A stretch of DNA of 64,000 nt from Globisporangium splendens (taxonomy: Eukaryota; Oomycota; Peronosporomycetes; Pythiales; Pythiaceae), in NCBI GenBank assembly GCA_006386115.1, contig VFIW01000013.1, positions 1 through 64,000 of the forward strand. The letters are read 5' to 3'. Below are positions 28,060 to 37,937 of the stretch, piece after piece. The notes beneath the pieces were generated by a model that was not told the origin of the DNA, searched no databases, and saw only the letters and a program-made list of their open reading frames with translations. Numbering within the stretch: the first letter of the stretch is position 1; the number at the start of each line of letters is the position of its first letter. The position numbers and the translations under genes were made by a program.

Positions 28060-29828
28060 ACTCGTTTAATTTGTTGCAGCAAGTGAGCGCGAAATACGAT
28101 CATTTCCTGCATTTCGCTGAGAAAGCTGGGATTCGGAAAGGACTTGCAGTCGGTGTCGGCACAGGACTCATGTTTGGCTTCAAGCTGTGCACGTACTCGT
28201 TCGGAATGTTCTGCGGCATTGTCCTCGTCGCCGGCGATCAACTCGGTGAGATACCATGCACAGGGAGTGGTTGCTACGACGGTGGCTGCGTCATGACAGT
28301 GTTCTAAGACTGTCATGGGCACCATGGGGCTTAGCCAAGCTGAGCCTCCAAGCCGTTTTCTCAGCGCAAGCCGCTGGGTTCGACGTCTTCCAAGTCATCG
28401 AACGGTCGTCGAAGATCAATCCCAGCATAGACGGTGGCGTCAAACTCGACGGCATACGAGGCGAAATCGTGTTGCAAGATGTGAGTTTTCGGTATCCATC
28501 GCAGCCCGAAGTGGCTGTGTGCGGCAACTACTCGCTGACAATCGCCGCTAGCCAGCAAATCGCGTTCGTCTGTCCATCTGGAAGCGGGAAAAACACGATC
28601 ACTTCGCTCATTGAGCGCTTTTATGACCCCGATGCTGGAAATGTGCTGCTCGATGGGCATAACTTGCATTCATCAACGACAGCTATCAGAAGTAATTGGG
28701 GTTATCAGCGAAAAGCGACTATTGCGCGGGCATTCTCGACGGCGCTGGCTTTGGATTCGCGCAGGGAGTGATCTTTTGTGCGTGTGGCTTTCTCTTCTGG
28801 TACGGCGGGAAACCAGTCTCCAAGGCTACGATCCTGTTTGAAGACATGCTCGTGGTCATCATCTGCATCATGTTTCGCGCAATGAGTCTCGGCGTAGAAT
28901 ATCGCAGACAGCTCGCGAGTCCAAGAAGCCGCGCGACACGTGTTCGACACACTTGATCGCGTTCCTCCGATCAACGCTGGCACAGCTTCTCTAGGACACT
29001 CAGCTTCTCCAGGACACTCATCTTCTTCACCATCCGTTCCAACAGCAGGGGAAAGATTCTGCAGACGGTCAAGGGTGACTTGGAGTTGCGCAATGTCACC
29101 TTTGCCTATCCGGATCGAAAGAACACGCTCATTTATAGGCACTACAGTTTGATAATCCCAAGCGAGAAGACTGTTGCACTCGTCGGGACCAGTGGCTGCG
29201 GCAAAAGCACGGCAACCGCGCTCATCGAGCGAGTCTAGGATCTGTGGGAGGGTCAAGCGCTGCTCGATGGCCACGACCTCTGCGACTTGAACCTCACGTG
29301 GCTTTGCGAGCACATTTCGCTCGTGTCCCAGGAATCCATGCTCTTCATGGGCACGATTGCCGAGAACATCGCAACAGGCAAACCTGGCGCCACCCGAGAG
29401 GACATTGTCCGTGCCGCGCAGATGGCGAACGCGCACGACTTCATTCAGGCTTTTCCCCATCAATACGACACGGCAGTCGGAGACCGGGGTGTGCAATTGT
29501 CTGGCGGTCAAAAGCAACGTATTGCGACCGCGCGCGCCATTTTACGCGACCCTGAAGTACTGCTACTGGGCGAAGCCACAAGTGCATTGGACAATGAAAG
29601 CGAACGCGCCGTGCAGGAGTCTCTCGATCGGCTTCTCGCGCTGAAAAAGCGCGCACGACAGTCGTTGTCGCCCACAGACTCACGACGATCCGCAATGCCG
29701 ACATCATCGCTGTCGCTCATGATGGCGAGATCGTCGAGCAAGAAATGCATGACGTGCTCATGAGGATCCCAAACGGAAGGCACCGAGCACTCGCGACGCG
29801 ACCAACGGCCGTAATCTCCATCAGTTGA
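28060..29828 (+). pseudogene. Decayed ABCB (P-glycoprotein-type) transporter
   Basis: Pieces of one ABCB protein appear in order but in different frames. They are: end of TMD1 (KYDHFLHFAEKAGIRKG onward, about 28090-28250); a frameshift; NBD1 start (DVSFRYPSQPEVAV); an internal deletion jumping to a remnant of the post-signature region (RKATIARAF, about 28709); a TMD2 fragment (about 28735-28900); and NBD2 ([14 protein letters not shown] to [14 protein letters not shown]). NBD1 Walker A reads CPSGSGKNT instead of GPSGSGKST. NBD2 has an in-frame TAG at 29236-29238, and its Walker B reads [11 protein letters not shown], with Gly at 29569-29571 replacing the Mg-binding Asp. A further frameshift near 29645 precedes the H-loop ([17 protein letters not shown]), and the fragment ends at 29828. 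The first TMD half is missing. These lesions leave no functional product. Confidence 0.9.
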
Positions 29829-29976
29829 AGCACTGGTCTTGAATCCGCTCGCCGTCTCAATATGGTTTTCAACTGCCAGCAAATTGGTTCTTGCTCAAGC
29901 AGATTGTGCTTTGAAACTGCTCTCGAATCGCACTACACGCACAAGACAAACGATGAAGCGTTAGAGTATAATAACC

Positions 29977-30973
29977 ATGAGCGTCGCATGGAGCTTGTAT
30001 GCTCATAAGAGGGTTCTCGTGGTCTTGCTGCTGCTCGCATGTCTGCTAGAGAACATTCACGTTGTTCATGGCTCCAACACGGTACGCTCACTTCTTGTCA
30101 TTGTGGAGTGTTCACAACACGCGATTATGCAGTAATCGGACTCACGCTGTCACTGTTCCATTGGGCACGCCTCCAATCTCGCAGCAAACGTACGGCATCT
30201 ACGGCACCATTCAATCCCTCGACAAGAAGACAACGATTGAGTGGCTTGCGGAACAGTGCTACACCGGGTTCGCGCTCAACAGTTGCGAAGATCTGAACTC
30301 TACGGCGGGTCTCCACAAGGAGTACGCGTTTGAGACGCAGTTCACGGATCCGAGCAAGCAGAAGCAGCAGTTCTGTCTGCAGTGTTGCACAAAACCCGTG
30401 CCGCTGACCGGTGTTGACGAGACGTGGAATCTGTCGTGTCCACTCAACGATCTTCAGCGGCTGAGCGTTAGCCAAGATCGACGCGTGTTCCGGTTCGCGC
30501 GCCGCGACACGCTGTTGGACGAGACGATTATCGAATGTTCCATGCCGAATCGCACGCAGTTGACGTACCTGAGCGGATACGCACTTACGCTGTACATCAT
30601 TGAGCGCACAGTGTCCTTCGGTGCGAACTATTGGCGCAGTGTTGTCAATTGCTCGGTCCAGATCACTGAAAGCACGATGCCGCCGACCACATTCAACGAG
30701 GTAATCCGCATCCGGTCGATCCCGACACCGCAAACGCGTCCCACGGCGTGGGTGATGCCAACAGTGCTCTGCATCGTTGCCATCATTGCCGTCATAAGTG
30801 TCCCAGTGTACAAAGGGGGCATTCACGGACAGCGGTGCCTGCGTTGCGGCTCGTGGCTCGTGTACTGGAACCACATGTGCTGGATCTGCGTCTGTATCAG
30901 CTGCAAACTGCATCCACCTCCCGCAAAGATCTACGTGGACAATGGAAAGCCTCACGATGGGAAAACGATGTGA
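29977..30973 (+). CDS. Type I membrane protein with Cys-rich tail
   Basis: Exons 29977-30081 and 30185-30973 (103-nt intron, GTACGC donor, TCTCGCAG acceptor, phase 0) give 297 residues. The first exon supplies a signal peptide (RVLVVLLLLACLLENIHVVHG); without it the second frame would lack one, which supports the splice. The ectodomain (about 36-232) has several Cys, including adjacent CC, and N-glycosylation-type sites. A transmembrane segment (VLCIVAIIAVISVPVY) is followed by a short tail with CLRCGS and MCWICVCISC, a compact Cys cluster that could bind zinc or be palmitoylated. No family recognised. The first exon starts only about 150 bases after the ABCB pseudogene. Confidence 0.7.
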
Positions 30974-31120
30974 GTGATGGGAGCGATTCACGAGAAGGCA
31001 TCGCATTGGCTCATAAGTTGTATTTCGATCCTCTTGTTACCCCGGCTTATTCTCCATTATGAGGTGATTCAAAGACCTCAGCGGCTTCCGCCAGAGGCAA
31101 TTTGTCGATTCTTGCGGCGC

Positions 31121-32564
31121 TTAACGGATTCTCCGGGCTTTCGAGGTCGGCGTTGCGTCGATTTGATCCAAGTCCGGCAACAGGACTTCCAATCGCTTTC
31201 GGTACTCGAAATCCTTTGCCAGCGGGTTGCGTTCCAAGTACAGCGTGCGCAGCTTTTTGAGGGGTACCAAATGGTTCGTTTCACTGAACGTCTCCACTTG
31301 GTTATCGTTAAGCCACAGGTCCTCGAGTTCCGTCAGACTCTGAATATCCTCTGGAATCTCCGTGATTCGATTCGCACCGACATCCATCACTGTCAGGTTT
31401 TTCTGCATGCGCAACAAGAAGTGACTCACATTGTGCAACAATATCGCAGCGCAGAATACAAAAGCAACACAGTCACGTACCAGGTGCGCAACGCCCTCGA
31501 GCTTCGTGATGCCGTTGTGGCTTAAGTAGAGTTCTTCCAGCGCCAGCGTGTTCTCGAACCCTTCGATCTTCTCCAATCGATTACTCTGCTCATGCATCAA
31601 CAGTATGGAACCAACACCATCAATCAGCATTTCCTAAAACAAAGAAACAACAAAACAAAGCATATGGCGAACATACTTGGATGCTGATGATTCGAAGCTT
31701 CTTGAGAAAGTCCAGTCCCTGGATCTTCGTGATCTTGTTTTTGCCCAACCAGAGCTGCTCGAGATTCTCGAGACCTTCGAGTCCCTCAATATCGCGCAGG
31801 CGGTTGGCGCCCAGGTCCAGTTTCTTCAGCATCGTCAAGTGCGTGAGCCCTGAGATCTTCTTGAGCTTGTTGTTGGCGACGTAGAGCTCTTCCAGCTTGG
31901 TCAAGTGGCTCAGGTCCGGGATCACGCGGATCTCGTTGAACGACAAGTCGAGCACACGTAGGTTCACGAGCGCATCGAGGCACGAGATCTTCTGGATCTG
32001 GTTGTCGTACAGCTCGAGATGCTCCAGTTGCACGAGCGACGCGATGCCGTCCATGGATCTCAGCAGGTTCGAACGGATATGCAGGCGCTGATTTGCGAAA
32101 AACAGTGAGTACATCACAGCACAATACACCCGTTAATGCTGGACTATGATAGAACCATACGCTTTGGCGTTCTTCTTGCGTACCTCCAGTTTGGGCATAT
32201 CTTCCAGTCCGTTGATCTTCGTGGCCTTCAGACCCGATGTGCCCACGTAGTACACGTCCTGTTATCCCACCAGCAAATGCACACAATCGGTTTGGAACGC
32301 CATTGGCCACTCCACAGAAAATGACATGTTATTCGAGCATGGGTATCCGCAAAGCATGCTTACCTCGGCGTCTCTGTCGAACTCGACGCATTCCGTGAGC
32401 TGGTTGACGACTGGCGGCGCTTCTTCATGCTCTCCTTTGTCGTCGTGGGCGCCAACAGAAGCGCCAGCGGCTGGTGTGATCGCTTGCTGCTGGCCGGTGA
32501 CCACGCGCGCGGTCTTCGGGGCGCTCGCAGGCGCGTCGCCACCTTCGTTCACGTTGCTGCTCAT
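31121..32564 (-). CDS. PPP1R7: SDS22/PPP1R7, PP1 regulatory subunit
   Basis: Five exons, 32564-32364, 32258-32184, 32087-31677, 31633-31481 and 31402-31121, all join in phase and give 373 residues (animal PPP1R7 is about 360). The acidic/Pro-rich N-terminus is followed by about 11 SDS22-type leucine-rich repeats of 22 residues (for example LRVLDLSFNEIRVIPDLSHL, LKKLDLGANRLRDIEGLEGL, LEQLWLGKNKITKIQGLDFL) and a C-terminal LRR cap (LRTLYLERNPLAKDFEYR). SDS22 binds protein phosphatase 1 catalytic subunits and acts in PP1 assembly and mitosis. The fourth intron (78 nt) is a multiple of three without stops, so retention would insert 26 residues between repeats. It is divergent from the DIX-domain gene. 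Confidence 0.93.
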
Positions 32565-33020
32565 TTTGCACTTGTTTGAAAAAATGGTGCCATTCCTCAT
32601 CCTAGTTTAACCTTGGCATGCGAGTGATGTGTCACTTTTAATATAGTGTGGTAGGGATAATTTGGTACGCTAATTTAGGGAGTGCAGCTCTGTGAAGAGA
32701 GCCATTTTGGTTTGTGTTTTGCCGAGAGCAAGGCGAAACCAAAACGACACCTGCAGCAGAGACACCTCCGTGCGCGCTCTCTCTCATTCAAAGCAGCAGC
32801 AGCAGGTAGGCGTCCTCAGTGTGTGGACCACGAGTGCCAACTGTGCGTATGAGCGGCTGCTCATTCCCTCTGCAGCGCTCTATGAGAAATCACCACAAGT
32901 AGAAACTTGGGAGTGGCGTTTTTGACGGGCGTTTTGCTTTTCGTTGTTGTTGGGGAAACAGGCAGAGAGGGTCGAAGGAATAAGCACATACTCGCTCACA
33001 TATATACGAGAAGACACAAG
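32565..33020. promoter_or_regulatory. Divergent promoter of SDS22 and DIX gene
   Basis: The 456 bases between the two start codons must contain both promoters. TATATATA-like sequence occurs at about 33000 just before the DIX gene start. No gene is seen inside. Confidence 0.45.
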
Positions 33021-34265
33021 ATGGAGGGCATGCTCAACTACTTCATTCCGGAAGACGGCGACTCGTCCGACCACTTGAACGTCGTGCCGCTGCCGCGTGT
33101 CGAGCAGTTGAAGCTGCAGCACGTCAAAAAGGTGCGTCAGCTGCTTTACCCTTGCGTCGCAAAGACGCTATTGAGAATGACGCTCTGCTACAACTTTGTT
33201 TGTGCTCGTGGCGTGCAGGTGTTCCCCCTCCCAGGGCAATTCCATTTTCGCTTCAAGACGCCATTTGAAGGCACATACGGTGCGTCGTGTGAACAAATTA
33301 GATTGTGCCAAAGGCGGCCTGCTAACTTCGTTTTTCTTCTATTCTGTGCAGTTTGGCTGGACGTCGTGGACGATTCGGACGCAGTTCCTGATTTCAACGG
33401 ACTGGTGATTAGTAAAATCGCTCGTGTGCAAAGCGAGAGTTCGACGCGGCCAGCCGAGCGCGTGACCTCCAATGCGGTGCCTGCGAACGCCCCTGATCTC
33501 ATCCAGACGTCTCATGAGCCTGAGCCAGGTAAGCTCAGCTATAAGTTTATAACTTTGTTTTTCTGCTGATCTTGTGCCGAATGACTCATTCTCCTCTTTG
33601 ACTTAGCGAAACGAGAAGACGTTCCTGCGACACCAAAAGCATTCAATGACGACCTCGTTGGCTTGGTACGTCCTTGCACACAATTTCATTGGGTCACGCA
33701 ATTCATATGCCACTCTAATGGCGCTTGCACCTCCTGCGTTATGGCATGTGTGTATGTAGCTCTCGGATCCTGTGCCAACCACTGCCGCACCTGCATCCAC
33801 ATCGTCCGCTCCACCAACCCCGCCACCTCAGGTGATGAATATTCAAACGTTCACAATTTTGGTCTCTGTGCTGATCGTGGCTCATTTAAATCTGAGTAGG
33901 CGAATCCTGTGCCTCAAGATCCGTTCAATCTGTTCATGGGCAGGTCGTCGGTCCAATCGTCGCCGATGCGCCCCATGCCGTCGCCGATGAATGCAGCTCG
34001 TGGTCCTCCAGGTTCGAATCCTGGTCCTGGCGCATTTGGTGGCAATCCAGGGGGTTTTAACCCAATGGGTGGCGCGCCTCGAGCGGGCGGAAGCATGGGG
34101 ATCAGCCAGATGCACATGGGCATGAACCAAGTGCCGAACCCGCACCAACAGCAGCAACAGGCTGCCAACAGCTTCCAGGGACTTCAATGGGGAGGCATGG
34201 GCGCGGGTCCACAGCAGCAACAGCGGAATCCCATGCAGCAAAACCCAACCAACCGACAATGGTGA
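33021..34265 (+). CDS. DIX-like domain protein
   Basis: Six exons, 33021-33131, 33219-33279, 33352-33528, 33607-33665, 33760-33831 and 33900-34265, join in phase to give 281 residues. Residues about 1-85 fit the DIX fold pattern of Dishevelled/Axin: an initial strand (LNYFIPED), a LxLxxVK segment (LKLQHVKKVFPLPG), a basic strand (FHFRFKTPFE), then VWLDVVDDSDAVPDFNGLVI, corresponding to the acidic EIxDDxAxLPxFxGxVI block. The rest is Pro/Ala linker and a Gly/Met/Pro/Gln-rich C-terminal tail. DIX domains polymerise head-to-tail; DIX-like domains are known outside animals (plant SOSEKI and SAR-clade proteins). Polymerisation here is inference. Multiple small exons make the model sensitive to boundary choice, but all introns are GT..AG. 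Confidence 0.75.
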
Positions 34266-34851
34266 GCGCCTTCTAAATGCTAGGAACCGCACGAGTGCCA
34301 ACAACGAATTACGCAGCCTTTTAGATGGTGCATGAAGCTGCTGTTTACGGTATACTCCCATAAATAACCATGATCATAACATGCATTTTCATCCAATCAA
34401 TATAGCGTTTATGATAATGCATCGTTTTTGATTGGGTAGATTATGTTTTTTCTTTTTGGTTTCCATTTTATTAATGTGTACTCTACGGTGCGTAGTATCT
34501 TTGCAGTAAAAGGCGCATAATGCTGACGAAGAGACGGAAGAAAGCAGCGCCGTGCAGATAACGCAACAAAGAGCAGCCACTGCATCCATTGGTACGTGCA
34601 TCTACGCACAGAGCACAGAGGTTGCGTGCACGAAGCGCTACTCGTGCAGTTTGCATGTGCCTTCCTGTGTGTTGTGCTGCCTGCGCAATGGAAGCAACCC
34701 GCGGAATGCGCAGCTGCACTGACCCTTTTGTTTCTATAATTTCCATTCAGAGCACACATCGACAAGGCTTCTTTCTAGCAGGCGTTCCAGCAGATCCAAG
34801 GGAGACTACAGAGCACACACTCCTTTCGAGCGAAGAAGGCGCTGCGCAGTC
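34266..34851. other. Spacer between DIX gene and MAP kinase
   Basis: Contains an inverted pair ATCCAATCA ... TGATTGGGT at about 34393-34438. The block AACATGCATTTTCATCCAAT nearly repeats a stretch of the chromovirus LTR near 2376. No gene seen. Confidence 0.4.
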
Positions 34852-36361
34852 ATGTCGATCGAAATGTCGCGGTACGGACCAGATTACCACTGCGTCACGA
34901 TCTCGAGAAACGTCTTCGAAGTGCGCTCGCATTACGTGAATTTGCGTCCCGTTGGCGGCGGCTCCTACGGAATCGTGTGTTCAGCTGAAGACACGGTAAG
35001 AAAAGTGCCATTGCTAGCTGGTGCTAATGGGAACGCACACGATCGTAATGCCGATTTCTTTGTTACTAACTGTATGGACCTCCTGTCTGTGCAGCTTCGC
35101 GGTCGAAAAGTCGCGATCAAGAAGATCACCGACGTGTTTGACGATCTGACGGATGCGAAGCGCATCTTGCGCGAGATGAAGCTGCTGCGGCACTTGGGCG
35201 TGCACGAAAACGTCATCAACGTGCGTCCGCGACACGTCTGCATGATTTACTGACGTCCCTAACGACAGCTCGACTTTCTATCTTATGCCTCTGTAGATCC
35301 TCGATGTGATCTTGATCCCGCCAAATGTGATGGATTTCCACGACATTTACATCGTCACGGACCTCATGGAGAGCGACTTGGAGCGCATCATCAGCTCGTC
35401 GCAGCCGCTGTCGGACGCGCACTTCCAGTACTTTTTGTACCAGATCCTGCGCGGCATGAAGTTCATCCACTCGGGCAACGTGCTCCACCGCGACCTCAAG
35501 CCCTCAAATCTGCTCGTGAACTCGAATTGCGACCTGTCCATTTGCGATTTCGGCCTCGCGCGCGGCGTCGAGATGGCGCACAACGAGGACCTGACCGAGT
35601 ACGTCGTCACGCGGTGGTACCGCGCGCCGGAGCTGTTGGCCGACTGCCAGAACTACAACGACGCCGTTGACATGTGGGCCATCGGCTGCATCTTCGCCGA
35701 GATGCTGCGCCGCCGGCCGTTCTTCACGGGTCGCGACCCGTCCGACCAGCTCCACATGATCATCCGCGTGCTCGGTTCGCCCACGGAGGAAGAGATGAGC
35801 TTCGTACCGCATGAGGCCGCCAAGAAAGCCATCTTGCAGCACGGGTATTACCCAAAGGTAACCCTGTGGTTACGTTTTGTGTTGACAGGCAAACGTCTAA
35901 TCGCTTGTTTGCTCAAGTTTAACCATCTTTGCAATATGCACTTGTTTGTTGCAATTGAATAGCGTGCGCTGAGCGAGTTTTTTCCCGATGCGAACCCGAT
36001 GGCGATCGATTTGCTGAGCAAGATGCTGAAATTCAATCCGGACGAGCGGATCACTGTCGTGCAGGCACTCGCGCATCCGTACTTGGCACAACTCCACAAT
36101 CCGGTATCCAAATTGCAAACTTGCAGCTTGCTGTTGATGCTGCTGTTGAAAATGAGAGTGGTGGCACTGACCGTCAATTGTTGTTTACTTGTTTATTTGC
36201 TTGCACAGGCGGACGAACCAATCTGTGCAGAGCCATTCAATTTCGATTTCGAGCGCGAGTCGCTGGACTTAGGGGTCGAGATGCCGAAAGAGGAGCTCCA
36301 GCGCCTGGTGTTCAGCGAATGTCTGTCGATTCATCAATTAGACGCCCAACAAATGCATTAG
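34852..36361 (+). CDS. ERK-type MAP kinase (TEY)
   Basis: Five exons, 34852-34995, 35095-35220, 35297-35857, 35963-36103 and 36209-36361, join in phase 0 throughout and give 374 residues, the normal ERK length. Features are the glycine loop GGGSYGIV near 35-42, VAIKKI (beta-3 Lys near 54), HRDLKPSN near 155, DFGLARG, and the activation loop [15 protein letters not shown] with the dual-phosphorylation TEY near 190. The MAPK insert region follows, then a C-terminal extension with [15 protein letters not shown] common-docking-proximal sequence. It is the final kinase of a MAPK cascade, activated by a MAP2K, and acts in cytosol and nucleus. Oomycete MAPKs act in sporulation and infection; the specific role is unknown. 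Confidence 0.95.
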
Positions 36362-37937
36362 CAGCAGCAAGGATACGCTGGACAACAGCAAAAAGCGACT
36401 TGCACTGCTCAAACATGCAAAGCAAGAAACAGAACGTGTCGACAAAAAGCAGCAGCACAGCACCCAAAACGCACTGTATTTGTATCCATCCCTCTTGGTT
36501 GAACCTAGCGAACAGCATATTTGCATGACAGTTTTTCTCAACACACAAGTCTCGTTTCTGTGCTGTTTGTGGTCGTGGTAATTTTTCTGAGTCGGGTTCA
36601 TGCACAAGCGTAGTTTTCACTCGCTGTGCGCAAAGAAGGTGCGTTCAGTATTGTGCACCCAGACCCAAGTTAGGTGCCTCGTCTGCTGGTTCGGGCCATT
36701 GACGATGCGTTTTTCAACGTGCGCGAGCGGCGGGAAAGAAACTGCAACAAATTGGAATAGACGTGTGTGTATTTCTTTCAACCAACGCATACAAAAGCCA
36801 AGATCATTTACCACACACAAGCCAAAAAGATCGAATCTTGCTTCGTGCTGGCAGAGTTGATGATGCGGATTTTTGACAACCGCCTTGCAGTATACATGAT
36901 GTGATCCCAGCGATGGAATGTACCCATGGACTGCAGGTATGTGATCAACAACCAACGTTGGTTGTTGATTGCATAACCCTGTCGCTTGAGTGAGAACACA
37001 CTTGCGACAGGGACGAAGATTCTTCTGCATGCGCACGTGCGGGTTCAAAACCGGCAGTCGTCAATTGCAAAACGCAAGCTGTTGCAGAAAAAACAGCGAG
37101 CATCCTTGCGTACACACTGTGTGGATGGGAGCGATCTCGTGCAGTATGCCCAGCAGACAAGTGTCGTTGCATTCCAGACGTACACAATGCAGGATGGTAG
37201 AATACAAGAAAGCATTGTGCGCCGCTTGAGCAACTGCGTTCCAGTCCATTCGATTGTGCATGTGAGTGTGTGTCTGCGTTGCGCTTTGATCGGATGCATT
37301 TTGTACACAAATGGCACGGCAAAGGTGAGCAACAGCTCGTCAGACATGTCGGTGGCGTGTGACGAATAAAATGCGATTATGCCAAGCACAACAATACACC
37401 GAAAGTGAGGAGGATTTGCATGATAGGAGAGAAATGTGCACATAATGTTGAAGAAAACTACACAGCAAACGCGACTTGCAAAGGCTGTGCTTGCTGCACG
37501 GCTTCCTGGAATTGTTGAAGAAGCATCCAAGTGTCGCTGAATGTTTCGACAGAGTCCATTTCGTCAGCAATAGAAAGGACCTTTTTTGCAAAATGTGTGC
37601 TTTTACCAATGCGCACGAACCCCCGAAAACAAACACACTTGCAGAGTGACGACCAAAACAAGAGCAGCAGATAATCGCAACCAACACAAACCGCTGTGCT
37701 TTGAGCTGGCGGCATCTGCACGCACGGATAATCTGAATTCGCTTTTGTACATTTGGCTCGTAGCTGTAGTCGAATCTCGAATTTCGTCTCAATATTAACA
37801 CTAATTGGCTTGTTTCGCTGCTATTCTCTTTCCTCCAGTTTGTACACTGACTGCACGCGTCGCAGCAACGCGACTTGCAGAGAGATATAAGAAATATATA
37901 AAAGTGGGCTCTCGCTCTCTCCACGCGTCGATGGCGC
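36362..37937. other. 1.6-kb gene-poor region
   Basis: Convergent 3' region between the MAP kinase and the minus-strand zinc-finger gene. Open frames on both strands are Cys/Ser-rich and lack motifs. The notable element is a 26-bp perfect palindrome at 36944-36969. Confidence 0.45.
36944..36969. repeat. 26-bp perfect palindrome
   Basis: Half-site ATCAACAACCAAC is followed immediately by its exact reverse complement with no spacer, centred at 36956/36957. It could form a cruciform or be a dimeric factor site; no function is shown. Confidence 0.7.

Noticed and set aside
36600..37530. Cys-rich minus-strand frames between the MAP kinase and the zinc-finger gene
   Set aside because: No signal peptide in a good context, no repeats, no consistent splice extension.
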